Shown: positions 23,792 to 31,850 of the stretch, piece by piece
How positions within the stretch are numbered: the first letter of the stretch is position 1
How the letters are laid out: each line of letters opens with the position of its first letter
Assembly (NCBI GenBank): GCA_002084765.1
Contig: NBMB01000034.1
Location: 4,775-68,569, forward strand
Origin: Candidatus Cloacimonetes bacterium 4572_55
Lineage (GTDB): Bacteria; 4572-55
Direction: 5' to 3'
Length of the DNA: 63,795 nt
Program-made: the position numbers and the translations under genes
Notes under the pieces: generated by a model
What the model saw: only the letters and a program-made list of their open reading frames with translations
What the model was told of the DNA's origin: nothing
The model's database searches: none

Positions 23792-24787
23792 TTATTTATG
23801 CGCGCCGTAAATTTTCGGCTGCGTCATTCGGTTAATCAGAGGCGTCGCGCCGTTCATTAATAGGATAGAATACATCACTCCTTCCGGCAATCCGCCGAAC
23901 AGCCGGATCACTACCACCAAGAAGCCGATACCAATACCAAAAATCCAACAGCCTTTTTGCGTGATAGGCGACGTGACCATGTCGGTCGCCATAAAGACCG
24001 CGCCCAACATCATGCCGCCGGAAAAAATTTGGAATATAGACGAGGGATAGACGCCTGGAGAAATCAGATTTAAGATAACAGAAAAGATAAATACGGTTCC
24101 GAATATGCTGACCGGAATGCGCCAGTTCAACATCTTACGGAAAGCTAAATATAAACCTGCCAATAAGATAACGATCCCGCAAGTCTCCCCCAGGGAGCCC
24201 GCTGTATTCCCGATCAACAAGTCCATCGTATGGGTTGTCAGACCCTCGAATTTCATTTTTGCCAACGGCGTCGCGGTGGTCACCACATCAACGTTGCTTT
24301 TAAAAAACGGGAATGTGAAGTTTGCGCCTTTCACCTGAAAAAAATCGCTCAAATTGGATTGTGGTGCCCAGGTGGTGATTGCTACCGGGAAAGCGGATTG
24401 CACAAATGCCCTGCCGACCAATGCAGGATTGAAAATATTATATCCGATTCCGCCAAAAATTAATTTGCCGAGGGCAATCGAAACCACGCCTCCCAGAAAA
24501 GCCATCCACAATTGAATACCGGGCGGAAGCGTCAAAGCCAGCAATATACCGGTGATCAACGCGCTGCCGTCTTTGATCGTATCCCGCGTAAAAACCCATT
24601 CGGTGAGAAGCGTCCCAGCCACGCAAGCGGTGGTGACAAGCAGCGCGCTGATCCCGAAATAATAGACTGCTGCGACAAGAATCGGAATCATGGCGTAAAC
24701 CACCTGCCACATAATATAAGTCGTATCTTCTCGCTGCTTCAAAAAAGGCGATGTGGATAAAAGCAGCAAAGGCTTCTTTTGTTTCAT
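23792..24787 (-). CDS. rnfD: Rnf complex membrane subunit RnfD
   Basis: RnfD is a polytopic subunit homologous to NqrB that carries covalent FMN. It has about ten hydrophobic segments, the TTATPLAKM motif holding the likely flavinylated Thr, and the family segments GGIGYNIFNPALVGRAF and GCWIFGIGIGFLVVVIR. The ATG at 24787 (AAGG 8 bp upstream) is preferred over a TTG two codons earlier. At 332 residues it is full length. Confidence 0.95.
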   Translation of the reverse strand: MKQKKPLLLLSTSPFLKQREDTTYIMWQVVYAMIPILVAAVYYFGISALLVTTACVAGTLLTEWVFTRDTIKDGSALITGILLALTLPPGIQLWMAFLGGVVSIALGKLIFGGIGYNIFNPALVGRAFVQSAFPVAITTWAPQSNLSDFFQVKGANFTFPFFKSNVDVVTTATPLAKMKFEGLTTHTMDLLIGNTAGSLGETCGIVILLAGLYLAFRKMLNWRIPVSIFGTVFIFSVILNLISPGVYPSSIFQIFSGGMMLGAVFMATDMVTSPITQKGCWIFGIGIGFLVVVIRLFGGLPEGVMYSILLMNGATPLINRMTQPKIYGAHK

Positions 24788-24898
24788 TTTCAAGACCTTT
24801 TCAACGTAGATTCTTAGTCAAACCTCTCATGGTCTTTATCTTAAACGATGACAAGACATAGGTTTACTAAAAAAGTTTAAAGGGGAATTTGCCTGAAC

Positions 24899-26260
24899 TT
24901 ATGATTTTTTACCCGCCCGCTCACGCGCCTGCTTCTCCCTCAGCATCCCTTTTGCGACCCGAAAACGCTGCACAAGTGGGATGGACGAAGGGCAGACATA
25001 GGAGCATGAGGCGCACTCAATACAGTCCATGAGATGAAAATCCATCATCTCTTCATAGCGTTTGACCCGAGCGAACGATCCCAGACGGCTGGGATTCAAG
25101 AATACCGGACACGCGTCTATACATCGGGAGCAGCGGATGCACGCCCGCTCTTTTCTGGGAAAAACCTCTTTATCCGTCAAGGCGACGATTCCCGATGTGC
25201 CTTTCATAATCGGCACATCTAAAAAGGATTGCGGTGCGCCCATCATGGGACCGCCAAACAGAAGTTGCCGAGTATTTTCTTTTAATCCACCACAATAATC
25301 CAGAACTTGGTTCAGCTTCATTCCCAATGGAATCATCAGATTCGCGGGACGATGGATTCCAGGACCGGTAATAGTGACCACTCTCTCGATCAGGGGTTTT
25401 CCGTGCTTGAACAGATCGCCGATGCCGACCAATGTGCCGACGTTATGAACCACCACTTCCGCGTCAATCGGAAGTTTACCGCTCGGAACATCGCGCTTCA
25501 GAATCGCTGTGATGAGCATCTTTTCTGCGCCCTGGGGATATTTGGTCTGGACCGGTGCCACCTCGCAAGCCATATCGGATGGTATCACCTGCCGCAGATA
25601 TTCGATAGCGTCCGGCTTATTGGTCTCGATCCCGATGTAGGCTTTCTCCGCGCCCAATATTTTCATACTGATGCGGATTCCTAAAAGCATGGAATCTGCC
25701 TGCTCCAACATCATGCGATGATCTGTCGTCAGATAGGGTTCGCATTCAGCCGCGTTGATAATAAAAAATCTCGCTTTTTTACCCGGGGGAACTGCAAGTT
25801 TGACATGTGTAGGAAAAGCAGCTCCTCCCAAACCGACAAATCCGCCCATCTGAATTTCACGAAGAGCTTCTTTCGGAGATATTTTCTCCCAGTCAATTTT
25901 CCGTTCATTGTGCAAAGTTTGGGGGGAATATGGATCGCGCTCGATAATTATAGATTTAACCAAATTTCCGGAGGGGTGATTTCGAGATTCGATAGCCTTC
26001 ACCTTACCAGTCACAGAAGCATGCAGCGTTGCCGAGACAAATCCGCTCGCTTCCGCGATCAACTGACCTCGATAGACCTTATCCCCTGGCTTGACCACAG
26101 CCCGAGATGGTCCCCCCAAATGTTGGCTGAGCGGCAATACGTATTCGTTCGTAAACGGTATACGCTCAATCGGCAGATTTTTTGTATAATCCTTGAACTC
26201 TGCCGGATGAATCCCGTGCCGGAAGGTTTTCACCTTTTCAATCATAGCCGATGCTGACAT
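24899..26260 (-). CDS. rnfC: Rnf complex NADH/Fe-S subunit RnfC
   Basis: RnfC is the cytoplasmic subunit that exchanges electrons with NAD(H) through FMN and Fe-S clusters. Near the N-terminus is HGIHPAEFKDYT; then come the NADH/FMN-binding segments GGFVGLGGAAFPTHVK and INAAECEPYLTTDHR. Near the C-terminus are two 4Fe-4S motifs: CIRCSRCIDACP and CIECASCSYVCP. At 453 residues it is complete. It follows the 1546-residue PFOR-like gene by 47 bp, and that spacer holds a small dispersed repeat. Confidence 0.96.
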   Translation of the reverse strand: MSASAMIEKVKTFRHGIHPAEFKDYTKNLPIERIPFTNEYVLPLSQHLGGPSRAVVKPGDKVYRGQLIAEASGFVSATLHASVTGKVKAIESRNHPSGNLVKSIIIERDPYSPQTLHNERKIDWEKISPKEALREIQMGGFVGLGGAAFPTHVKLAVPPGKKARFFIINAAECEPYLTTDHRMMLEQADSMLLGIRISMKILGAEKAYIGIETNKPDAIEYLRQVIPSDMACEVAPVQTKYPQGAEKMLITAILKRDVPSGKLPIDAEVVVHNVGTLVGIGDLFKHGKPLIERVVTITGPGIHRPANLMIPLGMKLNQVLDYCGGLKENTRQLLFGGPMMGAPQSFLDVPIMKGTSGIVALTDKEVFPRKERACIRCSRCIDACPVFLNPSRLGSFARVKRYEEMMDFHLMDCIECASCSYVCPSSIPLVQRFRVAKGMLREKQARERAGKKS

Positions 26261-26286
26261 TCGTTTTACTCGCGCTTAAGGTTTGA

Positions 26287-26315
26287 ATTATCCGCAGATT
26301 ACGCGGATTAAACAG
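26287..26315. repeat. Small dispersed repeat at the end of the PFOR-like gene
   Basis: The sequence ttatccgcagattacgcgga and the ttaaacagatt following it match the dispersed motif seen elsewhere in the window. On the minus strand it supplies the last codons and TAA stop of the 1546-residue protein. Confidence 0.65.
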
Positions 26316-29300
26316 ATTTTGCAGAGAGGCTTTCCCGTATCGATTTCGCAAAATCACCGTTATCTTGTTGTTCACAATAAGCCTTGAGCTTATCGGTCAG
26401 ACGGCGGTGGTAAATTTGCAGTTGGTTTTGGTCTAAATCAGCCAACTTTGTCTCATATTCGGACGTCAATTGTTCTTTTTTCCGATCAAAATCGGACTCA
26501 ATCTCCAGTCTCGCCTTTTCGATGATCTCCTCATTTGCCTTGGAGTTCACTCCAGCCAGCAGTTGTAAAGTCCTCCAGAAACGTTGCCGGCTCTCGGTAT
26601 CTCGGACCACCTCTTCCGTAACCATAAATCGAGTCACTTCTCCATTATTATCAAGCACATCCACGCACGGCTTACAGACCTCTCGCTCCTCTTCATCCAG
26701 CTCTAAATATTCGATGATCGACTTCATGGAGCTATTCCATTCGCCCTTAGCAATAAATTCAAAATTGTGCTTGAACCGGGTCTCAAATGCGGCCCAATCG
26801 GCAAAAGTGCAGTCTCGCTCCGCGAGATCGTCATGTTCCCACACGCCTGTTGCCCAATCCTTTTCGACAGCGGGATTAGCGGATAGATCCATGGTGTCTT
26901 TTTCTGGATTATATGTGAAGATCGGAAAAACGCGACCATTCACAGCGAGACGAGCCTGTTCAATAACCTGGTCTGGAGCAATTCCATGGCTCTGTGGCTC
27001 AGGCGCGTAGATATGGAAAAGTGCGGGACCTTGTCTCGTCAATCCCTCCTTGATCCCCTGCATCAGATGACCGGGCATGGCGATTGAGGACTGTGCCACA
27101 AAAGCATTGTGCTGTAGCGACACCAGGAGAGCCAACTCCTTGCGCACTGTCATCCCACGATCCTTTCGGTCAGTGAGAAAAGAGGCGGAATTGGGTTGCC
27201 CCCCAGTCGCTGAATAGCCCTGTGTGTCCAAAACCAATATCTTAATAGGAAGTTGGCTACGCAACAGTCGCGAGATCGATTCAAATCCAGCGTCTCCCAT
27301 AGCCCCATCGCCGCCCACAACCACCATTGGCGGACAGATTGCAAGCTCCTCTTCTGTAAAGTCGAGCCAATCGAAATTCTCGAAAAATGTATCATGCTCG
27401 TCGGGACGATAGCTGTCATTGAGCTCCAGTTCCGCAATCCGCACATCCTTAAAAGTATCACTCATCTTGCGCATAATGCTTTCAAACAATCCTTCCGCCA
27501 ACGCTCCCGCATCGCTGTAAAGATTGCTCGCCCATGGGAATGGAAACGGATTATACGGATATGTTCCGCCCCAAAACAAAACGCTGCCGGTAGCGAGAGC
27601 CATTGCCATCCGCGCCCGTCCGTTGCCATGAGCACCTGCTTGATACAGATCGCGTAGTTCTGTCAGCCGGTTCGCGGAATCGGTCAATCGTTTCAGTTGA
27701 TCCTTATTGATCTCTTTCCGAAATCCGTCTTGGTCTAAAATATCCGCCAGCGCGTTCAGATCAACGCCCCGACGTTTGATCCCGGATAGCTTCTTTCCGA
27801 ATTGCTCGAAGTCGTTGATCTTTATCGAATCTTCCACTTTCCCCTGAATTTTATCCTGTATCTCGGAGATCAGGTCGGATAACTTTTTGATCATCGATTC
27901 GATACTGGGTCGCATTGTCGCCTCGACCGCGGAAGCAAGCAGATGGATCGCAATCCTCGACCCACTTCCCGGAAAAGCACCATCGCCGCCAATAATAGCT
28001 TGTCGCACGTTCTTATTAAATAGGTGATAGACCCATGTTTCCGGATCGTCTAAGGAGATATACTTCTCCAACCGTTCTTGAGGGACGTCCGGCAATTGCA
28101 TAAAAAGTTCCCAATTTTGGCGATAGACCGTGACCAACTCCTCGGTCTGATCAACCATTTCCAGCGCGTCGCTACCAAAAACTTTTTGACAAAGATCGCT
28201 CTCTTTTCCGCTCTGGGGATCAAATACGATCGAGAGAACCAGGCCGGAACCTTTCTTTTCTTTCTCCGAGTCGTCAAAAAATTTCTGCGAGCGAATAATT
28301 GGGAAATGCTCGATCGCGTCATGAACCGCGTGGAAATCCGCCTCCATATCACTCAATTTGTCGCCGGTCAGACCCATCATCTTCATCAATTTAGCGAAAG
28401 CCTCTTTTAGCAAAGTGCCCATAGTTTGATATTGCCCATCACCGCCTCTGGCAAATATTTTATGCGCTTGTTTTGCCAGATGATCTGCGGCTCTTTGCAG
28501 TTGCGCTACGGGCTTACCATTTGCTTGGCAACATGTTACAGCGGTTTTAATTATCGAGCCAAAGTCTTGGACAGTCGCGGACATACCCGCGTCCAAACAG
28601 TGCGCCAGAGAGAGAGGGTTGTCTTTGTATGCTTCAGAAATAACCTTCGGAAGCCGAGCGCGATAGGGAGTCATATCTCGAAAACTGCCGCTGGATCCCG
28701 GAATAATTCCCGTCGCCACAAATGGGTCTGGTGTAAGCTGATCTTGCCCGCCGGTTTCATATAGATAGCCGGTCATGTCCCAAAAGCGAGCCAAATCAAA
28801 AATCGTATGATCAGGTCGTTTCACCTCTTTCACTGTCCAGGGCGCGTCCGGTTCCAGTTTCACATCATGTCCGACTGATGGGAATGACTTCCATTCGATC
28901 TCCTCTACAGACTCGCCTCCTTGAATCATCACTTTGAGATTATCGACCGCGAGATAGTGCGCCTCGCCAAACTGCCGCTCCAATTCGAGGCGATACTGGG
29001 AATGGATCGGCTTCATATCTTGCAGCTTGATATCAGGAAAAACCTTCAAAAAAGCACCGACCAACGCCTGATTCGCCATCTGCTCACCGTAGGCAGCTGT
29101 GGTCGCAATATTTTGTGCGATGTGGCGGGCATTGAGATAAAAAATCTTAAGCTCACGAGACTGAACAAATTTTCGGAACGTTTCGCTCAGGCTCCGCCAA
29201 AATTTTTCCGGCTCCAACTCGGTATGAACAACCAAGGATCCGCCCTGCTTCAGTGCGGAAAACATGTCCAAATTTTCCAAAATTTTGGCGTTGGAGACCA

Positions 29301-30948
29301 GAGCCGCGTCCACTTTATCAGTCAGATGGGCAGGATTTTTCCGATCCTCTGAATAAATAATAGTATAGACAGTGGGTTGCAGACTCAGATTGGAACCATA
29401 TTCTGGATAGGTTTTGACCCGCCAATCCAGTGCTTCGGAAATCGATTTCGCCAATAGAGTTCCGGCGAGTGTCCCGCCCGCCCCAGCAACGGAAAATAGC
29501 TGGAAAGAACGATACTTTTGCGTATGCGACGTGATGTGAGCGTCGCCTGTCAAAGATAAGCGATCCAGATCGGGATAGCCCTTCAGCAGTTGTTGTTGCA
29601 ACGCCTCTACCATCGGAAGTTGGACGTCGTCACGTGTGAAGCGAATTCCAACATAAAAATTTTTTTTATTATCACCGGCAGAAAGCATATTTTTATAAGC
29701 CGCTACCAACTCCGAAAAAGAGGGGTTCCGACCCCCGATTCCATAAGTCCCCGAGTAGAATTGCGGACGATCTTGCAGACTTTTGTATGTCGGATATTCC
29801 GAATAAAGCGGCTGTTCTGCCAGCCCGTTCTCTATTGATTTATCGACAGCGCACCGGATTTCCTTCAAAATCGGCAGGTCCTCGGATAGTGGCTGATCGA
29901 CCCGTTCCAAAATTGTCGCGGCTTTCTTACCCTTTAGACATTGAGCGATCAAATCGCCGGGAAAGGGGCGAAACGCAGTCACGTTCAATACGCCAACTTT
30001 TATTTGTTCATGATCGCGCATATAATCTGCCACGGCTTCCAGGCTCTCTATAACCGACCCTTGAGCGATAATCACGTAATCCGCGTCGTCGCAGCGATAT
30101 TCTTGGACGCGGGCGTAGGAGCGACCGGTCAGATCGGCAAATTCCGACATGGATTGATCGATAAATTTGGCGATATGGTCAAAGAAAAAAGGTCTCTGAG
30201 CCGCGAGTGCCTGGAAAAAACAATCATGATCTTGCACCGCGCCGATACCAGCCGGACGATCCAGATCAAACAGTTCTGGAATACGCCGTCTTTTCTCACC
30301 GAAGAGAATGGACTGCGACTGCGTGGGACACTCGATCATATCGCTCGGATCGCCGAGATATTTTTTCACCAAATCCGCTTCGGGAATATGGGCTGTCTGC
30401 ACCGAATGGCTGGTATAATAGCTATCTTGCGCCACAATACCGGGGTTCAGAGCCAACTCTGCCACCCGGTGGGCGATAAGGGAAAAGTCCGCGGCTTCTT
30501 GCACATTTTTAGCAAAAAGTTGGAACAGACCCGCGTCCGCCACGCTGTGATAATCGTCATGCCCGCCGTGCAAACTATTGGCTTGTTTGGTGATAGCCCG
30601 GCAGGTGACGTTGACCGTATAGGTCAGATGCTTGCCCGCGGCCGCGTAGAGCGATTCGTGCATATTCGCCAATGAGCCGCCTCCGGTGAACATGGTCGAG
30701 CGCAATCCGGCTAACGCGTAGCCGGCTGTCAGACCCGCAACCGATTCTGGGCTTCCGGTCTCTCGAAACAGCGTCAAACCTGCTCGGAGTTTATTCGCTA
30801 TCTGAGCGATGTTCGGCGTCGGGAAAATCGTGGCAGCGGATCCAGCGAGCGTTTCTACGGCAATAACCGCGGAATGGCCTTGGACAGCTCTTCTCTCACC
30901 TGCGAAAACCGCCTTTTTTTTCTTTTCTTTCGATCTTTTGAAAAACAT
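26308..30948 (-). CDS. Large PFOR-like 2-oxoacid oxidoreductase lacking Fe-S ligands
   Basis: This 1546-residue protein follows the pyruvate:ferredoxin oxidoreductase (PFOR) plan. Its N-terminal TPP-pyrimidine domain (about 20-270) keeps the catalytic-type Arg in TCRAITKQ. A PFOR-II domain (about 280-430) and a gamma-like domain (about 455-700, SVAGAGGTLAGTLLAKSI) follow. The C-terminal TPP-diphosphate domain (about 1090-1400) has VVGGDGAMGDAGFE and VLDTQGYSATGGQ. The 2x[4Fe-4S] ferredoxin domain is absent. The proximal-cluster ligands are also lost: AHGNGRA replaces the CxxC segment and LATGSVLFWGG replaces ATGC. A coiled-coil tail ends the protein. It lies between rnfB and rnfC, so it probably hands electrons to another subunit rather than to its own clusters. 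The substrate is unknown. Confidence 0.85.
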   Translation of the reverse strand: MFFKRSKEKKKKAVFAGERRAVQGHSAVIAVETLAGSAATIFPTPNIAQIANKLRAGLTLFRETGSPESVAGLTAGYALAGLRSTMFTGGGSLANMHESLYAAAGKHLTYTVNVTCRAITKQANSLHGGHDDYHSVADAGLFQLFAKNVQEAADFSLIAHRVAELALNPGIVAQDSYYTSHSVQTAHIPEADLVKKYLGDPSDMIECPTQSQSILFGEKRRRIPELFDLDRPAGIGAVQDHDCFFQALAAQRPFFFDHIAKFIDQSMSEFADLTGRSYARVQEYRCDDADYVIIAQGSVIESLEAVADYMRDHEQIKVGVLNVTAFRPFPGDLIAQCLKGKKAATILERVDQPLSEDLPILKEIRCAVDKSIENGLAEQPLYSEYPTYKSLQDRPQFYSGTYGIGGRNPSFSELVAAYKNMLSAGDNKKNFYVGIRFTRDDVQLPMVEALQQQLLKGYPDLDRLSLTGDAHITSHTQKYRSFQLFSVAGAGGTLAGTLLAKSISEALDWRVKTYPEYGSNLSLQPTVYTIIYSEDRKNPAHLTDKVDAALVSNAKILENLDMFSALKQGGSLVVHTELEPEKFWRSLSETFRKFVQSRELKIFYLNARHIAQNIATTAAYGEQMANQALVGAFLKVFPDIKLQDMKPIHSQYRLELERQFGEAHYLAVDNLKVMIQGGESVEEIEWKSFPSVGHDVKLEPDAPWTVKEVKRPDHTIFDLARFWDMTGYLYETGGQDQLTPDPFVATGIIPGSSGSFRDMTPYRARLPKVISEAYKDNPLSLAHCLDAGMSATVQDFGSIIKTAVTCCQANGKPVAQLQRAADHLAKQAHKIFARGGDGQYQTMGTLLKEAFAKLMKMMGLTGDKLSDMEADFHAVHDAIEHFPIIRSQKFFDDSEKEKKGSGLVLSIVFDPQSGKESDLCQKVFGSDALEMVDQTEELVTVYRQNWELFMQLPDVPQERLEKYISLDDPETWVYHLFNKNVRQAIIGGDGAFPGSGSRIAIHLLASAVEATMRPSIESMIKKLSDLISEIQDKIQGKVEDSIKINDFEQFGKKLSGIKRRGVDLNALADILDQDGFRKEINKDQLKRLTDSANRLTELRDLYQAGAHGNGRARMAMALATGSVLFWGGTYPYNPFPFPWASNLYSDAGALAEGLFESIMRKMSDTFKDVRIAELELNDSYRPDEHDTFFENFDWLDFTEEELAICPPMVVVGGDGAMGDAGFESISRLLRSQLPIKILVLDTQGYSATGGQPNSASFLTDRKDRGMTVRKELALLVSLQHNAFVAQSSIAMPGHLMQGIKEGLTRQGPALFHIYAPEPQSHGIAPDQVIEQARLAVNGRVFPIFTYNPEKDTMDLSANPAVEKDWATGVWEHDDLAERDCTFADWAAFETRFKHNFEFIAKGEWNSSMKSIIEYLELDEEEREVCKPCVDVLDNNGEVTRFMVTEEVVRDTESRQRFWRTLQLLAGVNSKANEEIIEKARLEIESDFDRKKEQLTSEYETKLADLDQNQLQIYHRRLTDKLKAYCEQQDNGDFAKSIRESLSAKSV

Positions 30949-30981
30949 AAATTTATCCGCCGTGATTGGTTAAATAACGAA

Positions 30982-31809
30982 TTATAGGTCGTCGTATAAT
31001 TCAGGAAACTGCTGCGCTTCAATCCAGACAATCGCGCTGGTCGGACAGCGAAAAGTGGCAATTGAGGTCTGAAGGTCTAATTTTTTTATATCCAGCGCGG
31101 GCAGATTGTTCTTCATCTCCAATAAACCGGTTGGCGCGTCAGCAACGCATCGACCGCAAGCCGTGCAAGCGACGGAACATAGGGCTTCCGCCTCCTCTCC
31201 GGCAAGCAGTGATTTGCATTGAACGATCAAGTGGCGACTCAAGGGCATAATCTCAAATAATTTTTTGGGACAGACTGTGACGCAATCGCCACAAGCTGTG
31301 CATTTTGAGACGTCTACGACTGGCAGACCATTTGGTGCCATCTGGATCGCTCCAAATCCGCAGACTTCTTCACAATCGCTCAATCCGATACATCCGAATG
31401 CGCATCCCTTGGGACCGCCGGTCACAGCCGCGGCGGATCGACAGGAGGAAAAACCTTCGTAAGCCGCGGCTTGTGAGGCGACATCTGATCCGCCTGCGCA
31501 TAAAAGCCGAGCGACTTTTTTTTCTGCAGACCCAGCGTCAATGCCGAGATAATTTGCAATAAATTCAGCGGTGGCTGTTCCCCCGACGGTGCAGCGGCTC
31601 GGCTCAATCTCTCCTTTTACCACCGAATCGGCAAAACTTCGGCAACCCGCCGCGCCACATGCGCCGCAATTTGCGCCCGGCAGTGCTTCTTCCACAGCGT
31701 CAATACGCGGGTCTTCAAACACCTTTAGCTTGGCGTTGGCAACTGCCAGCACCAATGCCAATACCACACTCAATCCGAAAATAAAACCGATTGCCGTAAT
31801 TGTTTCCAT
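30982..31809 (-). CDS. rnfB: Rnf complex Fe-S subunit RnfB
   Basis: RnfB is the entry point for ferredoxin electrons. An N-terminal membrane helix (about 4-26) is followed by the Fe-S domain signature PGANCGACGAAGCRSFAD. Further cysteine-rich ferredoxin motifs follow: GCIGLSDCEEVC, CTACGDCVTVCP, and a divergent CSVACTACGRCV. At 275 residues it is of normal size. It lies between two PFOR-related genes, 41 bp after one and 33 bp before the other, an arrangement I do not recognise from standard rnf operons. This suggests RnfB is the docking partner of that oxidoreductase. Confidence 0.95.
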   Translation of the reverse strand: METITAIGFIFGLSVVLALVLAVANAKLKVFEDPRIDAVEEALPGANCGACGAAGCRSFADSVVKGEIEPSRCTVGGTATAEFIANYLGIDAGSAEKKVARLLCAGGSDVASQAAAYEGFSSCRSAAAVTGGPKGCAFGCIGLSDCEEVCGFGAIQMAPNGLPVVDVSKCTACGDCVTVCPKKLFEIMPLSRHLIVQCKSLLAGEEAEALCSVACTACGRCVADAPTGLLEMKNNLPALDIKKLDLQTSIATFRCPTSAIVWIEAQQFPELYDDL

Positions 31810-31850
31810 AAGTGGGCCAGGTCCTTTTGGGTCAACGGGGTCAACTCTTT

